Positions 36,155 through 45,623 of a DNA stretch of 64,000 nt are shown one piece after another (positions within the stretch are counted from its first letter, which is position 1; each line of letters starts with the position of its first letter). The notes below the pieces were generated by a model. The model made no database searches. It worked only from the letters and a program-made list of their open reading frames with translations, and was not told the origin of the DNA. Source of the DNA: Isachenkonia alkalipeptolytica (GTDB taxonomy: Bacteria; Bacillota; Clostridia; Peptostreptococcales; T1SED10-28). The stretch lies in assembly GCF_009910325.1 (NCBI RefSeq), contig NZ_SUMG01000011.1:1-64000 (forward strand), given 5' to 3'. A program made the position numbers and the translations under genes.

Positions 36155-36343
36155 TTAAAATCCTCCTTAGAATCTAGTACTATTGTTAATTTCATCTAAC
36201 AATTATAACATAAATCCCTTGGAAAATCATAAATGGTTTTATTACGTACAAGAGTAAAATGACCCTGAATGGAGTGTTAATATACTCCTTTTGCTAAAGA
36301 AAGACATCCACCGATTATCCCTTCTCTTGTATAAAATCCCACC

Positions 36344-36371
36344 TTAATTATACTAGGATTTTTATTATAAT
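36344..36371 (+). promoter_or_regulatory. possible sigma-A promoter of the second aminotransferase
   Basis: TTAATT (36344-36349) and a perfect TATAAT (36366-36371) are 16 bp apart. The -35 is weak. The rest of 36155-36428 shows nothing beyond the divergent miaB leader. Confidence 0.4.
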
Positions 36372-36428
36372 CATGTTATGATAGAGTTGTGAGGTTTATG
36401 AATTAACAAATTACTGGGAGGGATGAAC

Positions 36429-37625
36429 ATGCAATTATCATCAAGAATTACATCTATGCAAGAGTCACCGATTCGTAAGTTGGTACCATATGCCACAAAA
36501 GCAAAGGCGGAAGGGAAAAAAGTTTTCCACTTAAACATCGGACAACCGGACATTGAAACACCAAAATCCTTTATGGAATCCATACGAAATTTTGATCAAA
36601 AGGTAATTGCTTATAGTTTTTCGGAAGGATTACCTGAACTGATTGAAGCAATGATTGATTACTATAAAAAATATGACATGCATTATGAAAAAGATGAGAT
36701 TATCATTACCAATGGTGGTTCTGAAGCTCTTTTATTTTCAGTAATAGCTACAATGGACCACGGTGATGAGGTATTGGTACCTGAACCTTTTTATACAAAT
36801 TATAACGGTTTCACCTCTGCGGTAGATGTAAAGGTTTCACCGATTACAACCAGTGCGGAAGATGGTTTTCATCTACCGAACCGTGAAACTATTGAAGAAC
36901 TTATTAAGCCAAAGACCAAGGCTATTATGCTTTCCAATCCTGGAAATCCCACTGGCGTCGTTTATACTAAGGAAGAGGTTGAAATGTTATCGAGCTTAGC
37001 TAAAGAGTATAACCTGTTCATTATTGCCGATGAGGTATATAGAGAGTTCGTCTATGATGGTCTAGAATTTACCAGCTTTGGAAACATGAAAGATATTCAA
37101 GATCGAGTAATTATTGTGGATAGTGTTTCTAAACGATATAGTGCTTGTGGTGCACGGATCGGTTCTGTGGCATCAAAAAACAAAGAACTGATTGCACAAA
37201 TTTTAAAACTTGCCCAAGGACGACTTTGCGTGGCTACTTTAGAACAAGTCGGAGCTACAGCTCTATATAAAACTGATCAATCTTATTTTAAAAATGTTAA
37301 CAAAGAGTATGACCGTAGAAGAAATATAATGATGGAGGCTCTAAATAATATGCCAGGGGTTTTCTGCAAAAGCCCTACCGGTGCTTTTTATGTTAATGCA
37401 AAGCTCCCTGTGGATGATGCAGAAAAATTTGTAACTTGGTTACTACAAGAGTTTGAACTAGATGGAGATACGGTAATGTTGGCACCGGCAGAAGGATTTT
37501 ACTCCACTCCAGGTCTTGGTAAAGATGAGGCAAGAATTGCTTATGTACTTAAGGAAGACGATTTAAAAAGAGCAATGGAAGTTCTTAAAGCTGGATTAGA
37601 GCATTACCCTGGTAAAACCGTTTAA
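36429..37625 (+). CDS. class I PLP-dependent aminotransferase
   Basis: A 398-residue fold-type I aminotransferase distinct from the one at 15684. It has NIGQPDIETP near 38, SNPGNPTGVVYTKEE, the ADEVYREFVYDG pair, the Schiff-base lysine in DSVSKRYSACGARIG and the C-terminal arginine in EARIAYV. SKRYSACGARIG replaces the usual SKxxxMTGWRIG, so substrate preference may differ from aspartate. The ATG at 36423 is too close to GGGAGGG; the ATG at 36429 has a proper spacer. It is monocistronic between two minus-strand blocks. Confidence 0.9.
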   Translation: MQLSSRITSMQESPIRKLVPYATKAKAEGKKVFHLNIGQPDIETPKSFMESIRNFDQKVIAYSFSEGLPELIEAMIDYYKKYDMHYEKDEIIITNGGSEALLFSVIATMDHGDEVLVPEPFYTNYNGFTSAVDVKVSPITTSAEDGFHLPNRETIEELIKPKTKAIMLSNPGNPTGVVYTKEEVEMLSSLAKEYNLFIIADEVYREFVYDGLEFTSFGNMKDIQDRVIIVDSVSKRYSACGARIGSVASKNKELIAQILKLAQGRLCVATLEQVGATALYKTDQSYFKNVNKEYDRRRNIMMEALNNMPGVFCKSPTGAFYVNAKLPVDDAEKFVTWLLQEFELDGDTVMLAPAEGFYSTPGLGKDEARIAYVLKEDDLKRAMEVLKAGLEHYPGKTV

Positions 37626-37665
37626 TACAAGTTTGGATATTTTTCAATTACGAAAATAAATTTAA

Positions 37666-37710
37666 AATAACGCTTTTACCCAGTATGAATAGGGTGAAAG
37701 CGTTATTTTT
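37666..37710. terminator. bidirectional terminator
   Basis: AATAACGCTTTTACCC and GGGTGAAAGCGTTATT form a 16-base stem with one wobble pair around a 10-base loop. T-runs flank it on both strands, so it can end both the aminotransferase and the minus-strand M42 transcripts. Confidence 0.9.
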
Positions 37711-37786
37711 ATATTTCATATAATTATTTGTTTAATTATTAGTTTTTTCCTCTATTCTCTGTCTTTAGTTTCATAGGGTCTCTGGA

Positions 37787-38788
37787 TTAAAAATTAAAAT
37801 CTGTAGATAAGAGTTTCGTACTGTAGTTAATGGCTCCAAGAACATCCTTAACAGAAACCATTTCACAGGTACTGTGAATGTATCTTGTTGGAATAGAAAG
37901 CACACTGGAAGGCACACCTTCTTTAGATAAATGAATAGCACCGGAATCCGTCCCACCAAATTCCAAGACTTCTATTTGATAATCCACTTCTTGCTTTTTG
38001 GCTTCCTCAATTAAATAGTTTTTTAAGCCGGGATGACTGATCATAGAGTTGTCCTTTGCTTTTATAGCAAAGCCCTCTCCCATCTTCAGTGCCATGGTCC
38101 GAGCTTTAGGAGTATCTCCGGTCATGGTGACATCATAAGCAATACCGATGTCTGGCTCTACTCGATAAGCGGCGGTCTTTGCTCCCCGCAAGCCAAGTTC
38201 TTCCTGAACTGTAAATACAAAGAACAGATCATTTACGGAGTCCTTTAAGTTTTTAATTGTCTCCATCATGATGTAGCATCCAATACGATCATCCAGACTG
38301 GGGGATATCACCTTTTGGTCATCGATAACCGGTGGTTCAAAGTATCCACAAACATCTCCGATGTTCACGAGTTCTTCTGCTTCTTGCTTGGAGTTCGCAC
38401 CGATATCAATATACATTTTATCAAGCTTTAAATCCTTCAAGCTTTCCAGATGCTCACTACCAATAACGCCAATGGTACCATTTTCAAAAACGACCCTTTG
38501 GGATAGGGAGATCGTCGGAGAAATACCCCCTACATTTGTAAAGCGCATGAAACCTTCTTTGTCAATATATGTGACCATCAGCCCTATTTGATCCATGTGT
38601 CCAGCCAACATGATCTTTTTTCCTTGTCCTTTTTTTCGAGCAATTAAATTTCCTAATGCATCTACATGTAGTTCATCAACATAATCTTTGATCTCTGATT
38701 TAATCAACTCCCGTACCGCTTCTTCATTACCGGATGGGCCGTAAGTGGAGAGTAAGGTGTCAAGGGTTGTTACATTTAACTTTTCCAT
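37787..38788 (-). CDS. M42-family metallo-aminopeptidase, copy 3
   Basis: A 333-residue member of the M42 group (glutamyl aminopeptidase, endoglucanase M, FrvX/YsdC). The dinuclear metal ligands are visible: GHMDQIG, SPSLDDRIG, VQEELGLRG (catalytic and ligand glutamates), YDVTMTGD and the final RYIHST histidine. These enzymes form large tetrahedral complexes that trim oligopeptides. The ATG follows AAAGGAGG. Its start base is the last base of copy 2. Confidence 0.92.
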   Translation of the reverse strand: MEKLNVTTLDTLLSTYGPSGNEEAVRELIKSEIKDYVDELHVDALGNLIARKKGQGKKIMLAGHMDQIGLMVTYIDKEGFMRFTNVGGISPTISLSQRVVFENGTIGVIGSEHLESLKDLKLDKMYIDIGANSKQEAEELVNIGDVCGYFEPPVIDDQKVISPSLDDRIGCYIMMETIKNLKDSVNDLFFVFTVQEELGLRGAKTAAYRVEPDIGIAYDVTMTGDTPKARTMALKMGEGFAIKAKDNSMISHPGLKNYLIEEAKKQEVDYQIEVLEFGGTDSGAIHLSKEGVPSSVLSIPTRYIHSTCEMVSVKDVLGAINYSTKLLSTDFNF

Positions 38789-39807
38789 TATAATAAGCCT
38801 CCTTTAGAAAGTTCTTTGATAAATAATGTTAATAATTTTTTCATCCCCTCAAAATCCCTTTCATCCATTACAGAAACGGGAGAATGAATATAGCGACAGG
38901 GAGTAGCTACTGACAAACAAGGGGTCCCCTCTTTACTATGTTGGAACCTCCCGGCATCATTTCCGCCGAAGGAATTTCTGCGATATTGCCATAGAATCTG
39001 ATTTTCATCGGCTATGGCGGTTAGCTTGTCAACCAGTTTGCGCTGATAGATAGAAGTGCGATCCATTAAAGAAATGGCCGGCCCTTTACCAAGCTCCGTG
39101 GTTTGGAGATGTTCTTCCACATCCGTTAAATCTCCGCAAGTGGTCCCTTCTAATACTAAAACTAAATCCGCGTCCAGGTTATTTGCGGCAACTTGTGATC
39201 CTCTAAGGCCTAGTTCTTCTTGTACGGTAAAGATACCGGTGATTTCTATGGGTAAATCCATTTTTATCAGTTCCATAACCATAAAACATCCTACCCGGTT
39301 ATCCAGAGCCTTAGCCTTCACTTTATGATTTCCAAAAGGTTGGTATGGGCTGGTAAAGTTAATATAATCCCCTAGGGATACGGATTGTTCCGTTTCTTTT
39401 TTTGAGTTTGCTCCGATATCAATATATAACTGGTCTACAGAAAAAGCTTTCTTGCGCTCTGCTGGTTTTTGCATATGTATTGGTTTTGCACCAATCACGC
39501 CGGGAATATTTTCATCCCCGATTTCAACAACCTTGGAGACCAATATCCTAGGATCCAGTCCACCGACATTGGTGAAGCGGATTAAACCGCTGTCATCGAT
39601 ACCTTTTACCATTAAACCTACTTCATCCATGTGGGCGGTAACTCCAAGATGAATATCGGACTTGACTCCGTTTTTCACTATCAGATTGCCCATACGGTCA
39701 ATAGTAGGCTTTTTACCTGCATCTTCCATATTTTTTTTGATATAATCCCGAACTACTTTTTCGTTGCCAGCGACACCTTTTAATTCACAAAGATCCTTTA
39801 GTAGCAT
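38788..39807 (-). CDS. M42-family metallo-aminopeptidase, copy 2
   Basis: A 339-residue paralogue with AHMDEVG, ALDNRVG, VQEELGLRG and RYIHSP. At the metal site where the other two copies have aspartate (YDV, VDV), this one has glutamate (VLEGTTCGD), a substitution that in the M42 family may alter metal or side-chain preference. GGAGG precedes the ATG. It overlaps copy 1 by 10 bases and adjoins copy 3. Confidence 0.92.
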   Translation of the reverse strand: MLLKDLCELKGVAGNEKVVRDYIKKNMEDAGKKPTIDRMGNLIVKNGVKSDIHLGVTAHMDEVGLMVKGIDDSGLIRFTNVGGLDPRILVSKVVEIGDENIPGVIGAKPIHMQKPAERKKAFSVDQLYIDIGANSKKETEQSVSLGDYINFTSPYQPFGNHKVKAKALDNRVGCFMVMELIKMDLPIEITGIFTVQEELGLRGSQVAANNLDADLVLVLEGTTCGDLTDVEEHLQTTELGKGPAISLMDRTSIYQRKLVDKLTAIADENQILWQYRRNSFGGNDAGRFQHSKEGTPCLSVATPCRYIHSPVSVMDERDFEGMKKLLTLFIKELSKGGLL

Positions 39808-40844
39808 AAGAAGTCCTCCATTTCCTTAGAATTAAAGTACATTACGAAATGAGACAATAACTGTCCAGTGGTTTCGACGTCTTGCCAGTTTATGGTCTCT
39901 ACGGAAGTATGCATATACCTAAGAGGAATGGAAAGCACACCGGTCGCCACACCGGAGCCACTGATTTGCATGGGCCAGGCGTCAGTGCCGGTAGGTCCTG
40001 GAGCCACTTCAATTTGATAGTCAATATGATTTTTTTTCGCTGTGTCCTTCAGGCTTTTAAAAACATTTGGATGAGCATTTGCACCGATGAGTATTCCAGG
40101 TCCCTTTGAAAGTTCCAGGGTATCATGGGCATTCAATTCCGGGGTTCGTCCAAAACCTACATCTACGGCAAGTCCAACATCGGGGTTGATGCCATAGGTA
40201 GAGGTTACAGCCCCTCTTGTACCAACCTCTTCCTGTACCGTCAGGACAAAGTATACATCCATATCGTGAATTTGATCCTGCAAAAGCTTGATCCCTTCAT
40301 ACAAAGCCACGACTCCGGCACGGTCGTCCAAAGCCTTTCCGGCGATTTGATTATTTTTTAGGTTTTGAATAGATCGATTAACGGTAACAATGTCACCAAT
40401 GGAGACTAAATCCTTAAGCTCTTGTTTAGAATAACCCACATCGATTAAAAGGTCTTCCATCTTAACAGAGTCCTCTTGTTTGCCGCCGGTGATATGGGGG
40501 GGGAGCATTCCGATGACTCCGAAGAGTTCTTCCTTTCCGTGTACGGTTACTTCCTGGCAAGGAAGAACTCTTTGATCAAAACCGCCGATGCTGGTCATAT
40601 GTAGATACCCTTTCTCATCGATTTTTTTAACCATCAAACCAATCTCATCTAAGTGGGCTGCAAACATTATTTTCCCTGTTGACTTCCGTCCTTTTTTCAA
40701 CACAATAATATTTCCTAGGGTATCGGTTGTAATCGAATCAGCATAAGGTTTAAAAAAACGGTCCACCAATGCCGTTAGTTCTTCCTCATGTCCCGAGACA
40801 CCGGAAGTTTGACTTAAATATTGAAGAAATTGTTTTCCATCCAT
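39798..40844 (-). CDS. M42-family metallo-aminopeptidase, copy 1
   Basis: A 348-residue paralogue with AHLDEIG, ALDDRAG, VQEEVGTRG, AVDVGFGRTP and RYMHTS. A TTG at 40850 touches the ribosome binding site AGGTGG; the ATG at 40844 with 6-7 bases of spacer is preferred. It is the first of three tandem M42 genes, 50 bases after cheR, with no terminator visible between them. Confidence 0.92.
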   Translation of the reverse strand: MDGKQFLQYLSQTSGVSGHEEELTALVDRFFKPYADSITTDTLGNIIVLKKGRKSTGKIMFAAHLDEIGLMVKKIDEKGYLHMTSIGGFDQRVLPCQEVTVHGKEELFGVIGMLPPHITGGKQEDSVKMEDLLIDVGYSKQELKDLVSIGDIVTVNRSIQNLKNNQIAGKALDDRAGVVALYEGIKLLQDQIHDMDVYFVLTVQEEVGTRGAVTSTYGINPDVGLAVDVGFGRTPELNAHDTLELSKGPGILIGANAHPNVFKSLKDTAKKNHIDYQIEVAPGPTGTDAWPMQISGSGVATGVLSIPLRYMHTSVETINWQDVETTGQLLSHFVMYFNSKEMEDFLCY

Positions 40845-40894
40845 AAGCAACCACCTTTATTATATATTAGTTGATTTGTTTTAATAACAAGCAT

Positions 40895-41671
40895 CTAAAT
40901 AGAAACTTTCTTATAGAAAAATGTTTTTACTGGGGCTAAATTGTAGCGATTCGGCAAAATAATCTGTTCAGTACCTCCTACAAATAAAACGCCGTGGGGT
41001 TTTAAGGCATTATGAAACTTATGGTACATTGCACTTTTCGTCTCCTCGGTAAAATAGATCATCACATTTCTGCATATAATAAGGTCACAACCAGAGGGAT
41101 AAGTATCTTCCAAAAGGTTCATTGATTTAAAGGATACCCTCGATTTCACGGCATCTTTAATTTGATAATCCTCTCCCCGAGGTGTGAAAAAATCCTGTAC
41201 AAATTTTGGAGGTAAGTTGGTCAAACTTTTCTTTGAGTACAATCCGGTTTTTGCTCTTTCAATAGCCATTTTGTCGATGTCGGTAGCTATAATATTGATT
41301 TTATTTAAAGGCATAAATTTACTCAACAACATTACAAGGGAATAAGGCTCTTCCCCAGTGGAACAAGCTGCACTCCAAATTTTTAAGTTTGTACTTTTTT
41401 TTAGCAGGGAAGGAATAACCTCTTTTTCTAAAACCTCCCATTGAGAAGGATTTCGGTAGAACTCGGAAACGTTAATAGTTAAATAATTTATAAACTCTTC
41501 ATAGCGTTCTTTGTTCCTTTCCAGACCACGATAATACTCATCAAAAGAAGTAAACTCATTTCTTTTCATTAAAGATTCTATTCGTCGCTTCATTTGGCGT
41601 TCTTTATAGCTGGATAAATTTATACCGGTTAGCTGATATATTTTAGATTTAAAGTTATCATAAGTACTCAA
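40895..41671 (-). CDS. cheR: CheR-type protein-glutamate methyltransferase
   Basis: It methylates glutamates of chemoreceptors with S-adenosylmethionine. The 258-residue protein has an N-terminal helical domain (TGINLSSYKERQMKRRI near 15-31), NVSEFYRNP near 67-75 and the SAM-binding motif SAACSTGEEPYS at 100-111. A frame open to 41773 would overlap the S1 gene; the TTG at 41671 behind GGAGAG gives the family-typical length and start. No other chemotaxis gene is nearby. Confidence 0.88.
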   Translation of the reverse strand: MSTYDNFKSKIYQLTGINLSSYKERQMKRRIESLMKRNEFTSFDEYYRGLERNKERYEEFINYLTINVSEFYRNPSQWEVLEKEVIPSLLKKSTNLKIWSAACSTGEEPYSLVMLLSKFMPLNKINIIATDIDKMAIERAKTGLYSKKSLTNLPPKFVQDFFTPRGEDYQIKDAVKSRVSFKSMNLLEDTYPSGCDLIICRNVMIYFTEETKSAMYHKFHNALKPHGVLFVGGTEQIILPNRYNLAPVKTFFYKKVSI

Positions 41672-41720
41672 TTCGCTCTCTCCACTTCTGAATTTTGTTC
41701 GGTTAAAAAACAAAGAGTCG

Positions 41721-42968
41721 TTACGACTCTTCGTTTTCTTCACTGTTTTCACTACTGTGTTTGAAAATGTCACCTAAGGTAACCTGTTCATCATTCACAC
41801 TGTACTCTTTCGGTTCTTGGTCTTGAGATTTTTCTTTTTTGCTTTCTTCTTCTGTTTCTTTTTCTGTTTCTTTTTCATCTTCGATTAATGCTTTCATGCT
41901 TAGGCTGATCCGTTTATTTTCCTTGTCTACACTTAAAACCTCCACAGTGATATTATCTCCAACACTAAGTACATCAGAAGGCTTTTTCACATGTTGATTA
42001 CTGATTTCCGAAACATGAACCAGACCGTCAACTCCGGGTTCAAGCTCAACAAAAACACCAAAGTCTAACAGTTTTACAACTTTTCCTTCTACGACATCCC
42101 CTTTGCTGTATTTCGTATCAATATCAGCCCAAGGATTCTCCGTCAAATGTTTTTTACTTAAAGAGATTCGTTCCCTTTCTTTGTCAACAGCTATAACCTG
42201 GACCTCTACCTCATCCCCTACAGAATACAGCTCTGAAGGATTGTCGATTTTTCCCCAAGACATTTCTGAAATATGGAGCAAGCCGTCCATTCCTCCTAAG
42301 TCTACAAAGACTCCGAAATCTTTAATTTGGGTGACTTTTCCTTTGAAGGTCTTACCTACTTCCAATTCCTCCATTAAGGCTTCTTTTTGTTTGTTTCTTT
42401 CGGCTAATAGTAAGTTTTTCCTTGAAAGCACCGCTTTATTTCTTCTTTTATCAAAATCAATAATCTGAGCATCATAAGTGTTTCCTACAAATTGAGAAAG
42501 GTCCTTCGTGTATCGATCGGAAATATGACTTGCAGGTATGAAGCAACGGATCCCGCTACTATAACCGATAAGTCCACCTTTAACTTCACTTTGAACCTCT
42601 ACTTCTACAGTCTTTTCATTTTGGTAAGCTTCTTCTAAGACTTCCCAACCTTTTTCAGCGTCTACTCGCTTTTTGGATACTAAAACGTTACCTTCGCCGT
42701 CATCCAGTTTAATAATGTAAACTTCAACGGTCTCACCTATTTCCAGAAAGTCTTTTGGACTTACGGATGCATCATTGGATAACTCTTCCTTGGGAATAAT
42801 GCCATCGGATTTATAACCTAAGTTTAATACAACTTCCGTTTCATTAATATCCATAACAGTTCCGGTAACAATATCCCCGGGGTAAAATTTGTTCATTGAC
42901 TTTTCAATCTCTTCCATAAAGTTTTCCATGTTTTCATTAGTTCCATTGTTTTCATTTGAGTTGTTCAA
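41721..42968 (-). CDS. S1 RNA-binding domain protein (ribosomal protein S1 homologue)
   Basis: A 415-residue protein with four S1 OB folds. Domain 1 (about 28-100) begins KFYPGDIVTGTVMDI. Domains 3 and 4 carry the canonical GVFVDLGGMDGLLHISEMSW and FGVFVELEPGVDGLVHVSEIS. The tail (about 370-415) is very acidic. The start is a TTG behind AGGAGG overlapping the ispH stop. In many Clostridia this protein is fused to IspH; here the genes are separate. It probably helps load mRNA on the 30S subunit. Confidence 0.92.
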   Translation of the reverse strand: MNNSNENNGTNENMENFMEEIEKSMNKFYPGDIVTGTVMDINETEVVLNLGYKSDGIIPKEELSNDASVSPKDFLEIGETVEVYIIKLDDGEGNVLVSKKRVDAEKGWEVLEEAYQNEKTVEVEVQSEVKGGLIGYSSGIRCFIPASHISDRYTKDLSQFVGNTYDAQIIDFDKRRNKAVLSRKNLLLAERNKQKEALMEELEVGKTFKGKVTQIKDFGVFVDLGGMDGLLHISEMSWGKIDNPSELYSVGDEVEVQVIAVDKERERISLSKKHLTENPWADIDTKYSKGDVVEGKVVKLLDFGVFVELEPGVDGLVHVSEISNQHVKKPSDVLSVGDNITVEVLSVDKENKRISLSMKALIEDEKETEKETEEESKKEKSQDQEPKEYSVNDEQVTLGDIFKHSSENSEENEES

Positions 42969-42981
42969 TGTAAAAAACCTC

Positions 42982-43836
42982 CTAATTATTAAATTTATTT
43001 AAATTGTTTAAGTATTTGATAACATCTTGAATAATCCATTCCGGTGTCGAAGCTCCCGCGGTGATGCCCACAGATTTAAATCCATGAAAATCTTCAGGAC
43101 TTAGGGCTGCGGCGGTTTCAATATGAAAAGTGCTATTGGGACGAATTCCTTTACAAATTTCTACAAGCTTTTGTGTATTCGAGCTATTATACCCCCCGAT
43201 TACTACCATCGCATCCACCTCAAGAGCCAATTCTTTAGCAGATTCTTGCCTTTCCTTGGTTGCAAAACAAGTAGTGTCAAATTTCTCCACATGTTCTGCC
43301 CGCTGGCTGAGTTGTTCACTTAAGGTTTCAAAGCGGGAAATTGGCATTGTGGTTTGGACAACAATGCATAGCTTTTGAAAGTGATCCATGTCCTTCGGAA
43401 GATCCGATTCATTTTGAACAATTAAAGCTTGATTATCGCACCATCCGTTTATACCAATGACTTCAGGATGTTTAGGATCTCCGATGACCGCAATTTTATA
43501 CCCCTTATGATAGTAATCCTTAACGATATTCTGTATCCTTCGAACAAAGGGACAGGTGGTATCAATGATCTCTAGAGCTTTTGTTTTCGCCTGCTCGTAA
43601 ATATTCTTACCCACTCCATGAGATCGTATGATTATAGTACCTCTTTGAATTTCTTCAATGGTATTAACAACATCCAGTCCAGTTTCCGAAAGTTTTCCGA
43701 TGACCTGCTTATTGTGAATAATCGGACCAAGGGAATATATATTTTCCTGATTCTTTTGTGTAGCATCGAAGGCCTTGTTTACGGCTTTTTCAACACCAAA
43801 GCAAAAACCAGAGTTCCTCGCAACTTTAATCAGCAT
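42982..43836 (-). CDS. ispH: 4-hydroxy-3-methylbut-2-enyl diphosphate reductase
   Basis: The last enzyme of the MEP isoprenoid pathway, a [4Fe-4S] protein. The three cluster cysteines are visible at C12 (GFCFGV), C95 (DTTCPFV) and C190 (DTTCFATKERQ), with HGVGK near 73-77. Length 284 is normal for the unfused form. The same pathway's dxs lies at the right edge of the window. It sits between cmk and the S1 gene with short spacers. Confidence 0.96.
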   Translation of the reverse strand: MLIKVARNSGFCFGVEKAVNKAFDATQKNQENIYSLGPIIHNKQVIGKLSETGLDVVNTIEEIQRGTIIIRSHGVGKNIYEQAKTKALEIIDTTCPFVRRIQNIVKDYYHKGYKIAVIGDPKHPEVIGINGWCDNQALIVQNESDLPKDMDHFQKLCIVVQTTMPISRFETLSEQLSQRAEHVEKFDTTCFATKERQESAKELALEVDAMVVIGGYNSSNTQKLVEICKGIRPNSTFHIETAAALSPEDFHGFKSVGITAGASTPEWIIQDVIKYLNNLNKFNN

Positions 43837-43870
43837 ATCTACCTCCTATATACATCAATCAGCATCCAAC

Positions 43871-44542
43871 CTAGGCTTGGACTTTTCTGATTAAACTTAT
43901 AACTTCTTCAATAACTTCTGTTGTAGATAATTTGGTTGTGTCAATTTCATGGGCATCCTGTGCTTTAATCAAGGGTGCCTGTTCTCGAGTAGAGTCGATG
44001 TTGTCTCTTAAAAGGATGTTCTCTTTGACTTCCTCGAAAGAGATTGAAGTTTCTTCATCCGTTTCCAAAAGTTCTTCGAACCTTCTTCTTGCACGCTCGT
44101 CTACAGAAGCGGTTAAGAACACTTTTAAATCTGCCTCTGGCAAGACATGGGTTCCGATATCTCTTCCATCCATTATTACATTGTGATTTTCAGCTAATTT
44201 CCGTTGAGCTTTCACAAGAACTTCCCTTAGGGCTCCTATTTTTGAAACTAAGGATACGTTCTCGCTGACTTTTGGACTACGTATTTCCTTTGTTCGGTTT
44301 TCTCCATTTACAAAAATTTGACTGCCATCTTTAGAAAAATTAAAAGATGTGTTATTAGCAATACGAATAATCTCCTGTTCCTGGTTGGGATCTATCCCTT
44401 CGTTCATGACTAGAAAAGTTACCGCACGATACATTGCCCCTGTATCAATGTATAGCAGATCCATTCTTTTTGCTACTTCTTTAGCTACCGTACTTTTGCC
44501 CGCACCTGCCGGACCATCGATTGCTACGGATATACTGTTCAT
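43871..44542 (-). CDS. cmk: cytidylate kinase
   Basis: It phosphorylates CMP and dCMP. The 223-residue protein has the P-loop GPAGAGKSTVAKEVAKRM near 10-27, the nucleotide motif YIDTGAMYRAVT and the MDGRDIGTHVLPEADLKVFL lid region. AAGGAGG precedes the ATG. It is the first gene of the cmk-ispH-S1-cheR-M42 block, behind its own promoter. Confidence 0.96.
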   Translation of the reverse strand: MNSISVAIDGPAGAGKSTVAKEVAKRMDLLYIDTGAMYRAVTFLVMNEGIDPNQEQEIIRIANNTSFNFSKDGSQIFVNGENRTKEIRSPKVSENVSLVSKIGALREVLVKAQRKLAENHNVIMDGRDIGTHVLPEADLKVFLTASVDERARRRFEELLETDEETSISFEEVKENILLRDNIDSTREQAPLIKAQDAHEIDTTKLSTTEVIEEVISLIRKVQA

Positions 44543-44594
44543 AGATGCCTCCTTGATCCTGATGCTATATCAATATTTTTTCTATCCAATATAA

Positions 44595-44623
44595 ATTATA
44601 CATTAAATTGTTGATACTAACAA
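44595..44623 (-). promoter_or_regulatory. sigma-A promoter of the cmk operon
   Basis: On the minus strand TTGTTA (44618-44623) and a perfect TATAAT (44595-44600) are 17 bp apart, 52 bp upstream of cmk. Confidence 0.7.
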
Positions 44624-44641
44624 GTTATTCAGTATTTTTAT

Positions 44642-44682
44642 AAAAAAAAGAACCTAGAAATTTACTCATTTCCAAGTTCTTT
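44642..44682 (-). terminator. intrinsic terminator after the RpiR gene
   Basis: AAAGAACTTGGAAAT and ATTTCTAGGTTCTTT pair (two wobbles) around a short loop, followed by eight T on the minus strand. It ends the kor-rpiR transcript. Confidence 0.85.
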
Positions 44683-44693
44683 GTAAAATCAAT

Positions 44694-45578
44694 TTATTCT
44701 CCCCGCTTGTTGTTATAAATGTTGTATCTTTCCCAGATGTTTTCCAGTTTATTAAAGTACTCTGTGATCTCATCTTTTTCTCGCATACCGACAGCAACAA
44801 TAATAGCATTGATTAAACTTAATGGTGCTACAAGGGAGTCTACAAATGAAGCCATATTACTCTTTGCGGTCAAAGTGTAATTACAAATCTCATTTAACGG
44901 TGATTGGACAGTATCAGTAATTCCAATAATTTTTACATTTTGTTCTTTGATGTATCTTAAGGCTTCGATGGTTCGATTCGAGTACCGAGGAAAGCTTATT
45001 CCAATGACTAAGTCATTTTCTGTCACCCTTAGGGTCTGCTCAAAAATATCGCTGACCCCGTAGCCGACAATTCGAACGTTGTCTAAAATCATATTTAAGT
45101 AAAATCCAAAGTACTCGGCTAGGGCAGTGGAACTTCGAAGACCTACAATATAAATTTTATCCGCCAAAAATATTTCATTAATCACTTTTTGAAAGACATC
45201 ATAATCGATATTTTCTAAAGTATAGTTGATATTATCCATATCTGAACGCAAAACTTTTCGAATAATATCGCCTTCATTGGTATACTGCGTACCCATCTCA
45301 ACTCTTTGCACCGTTGTGAGTTTAGTTTTTATGATCTCCTGTAAGGCTCTTTGTAGTTGAGGGTAGCCTTCAAAACCTAAAGTATTAGCAAAACGCACTA
45401 CAGTTGATTCACTAACCCCTACGGTTTGGCCAATTTTAGAAGCTGTCATAAAAGCTGCTTTGTCATAATTGCTAATAATGTATTCCGCGATCAATTTTTG
45501 TCCTTTGCTTAGTTGAGAAAATTCTCTTTTAATTTGATTGATCAAATCTTTTTTTTTATCTACCATATTATTTTCCAT
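44694..45578 (-). CDS. RpiR/MurR-family transcriptional regulator
   Basis: A 294-residue regulator: an N-terminal helix-turn-helix (ASKIGQTVGVSESTVVRFANTLGF near 46-69) and a C-terminal SIS sugar-phosphate-binding domain (YIVGLRSSTALAEYFGFYLN). Family members sense phosphosugars. The start is uncertain between the ATG at 45578 and one four codons on. It lies 45 bases after korC with a terminator behind it and so may be cotranscribed with the kor genes, an unusual partner. Confidence 0.88.
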   Translation of the reverse strand: MENNMVDKKKDLINQIKREFSQLSKGQKLIAEYIISNYDKAAFMTASKIGQTVGVSESTVVRFANTLGFEGYPQLQRALQEIIKTKLTTVQRVEMGTQYTNEGDIIRKVLRSDMDNINYTLENIDYDVFQKVINEIFLADKIYIVGLRSSTALAEYFGFYLNMILDNVRIVGYGVSDIFEQTLRVTENDLVIGISFPRYSNRTIEALRYIKEQNVKIIGITDTVQSPLNEICNYTLTAKSNMASFVDSLVAPLSLINAIIVAVGMREKDEITEYFNKLENIWERYNIYNNKRGE

Positions 45579-45623
45579 CCCGCCATTTATAGATTTTTAT
45601 TTCATAATAATTATATCATAAAA

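Noticed and set aside
40859-40890. Promoter-like TTGTTA and TATAAT ahead of the first M42 gene (minus strand)
   Set aside because: Spacing is 20 bp, or 18 bp to TATATA, and the start point would fall in the ribosome binding site; the genes are more likely read from upstream.
41672-41773. 34-codon N-terminal extension of cheR overlapping the S1 gene
   Set aside because: It has no ribosome binding site and no similarity to CheR N-termini; the TTG at 41671 behind GGAGAG gives the usual length.
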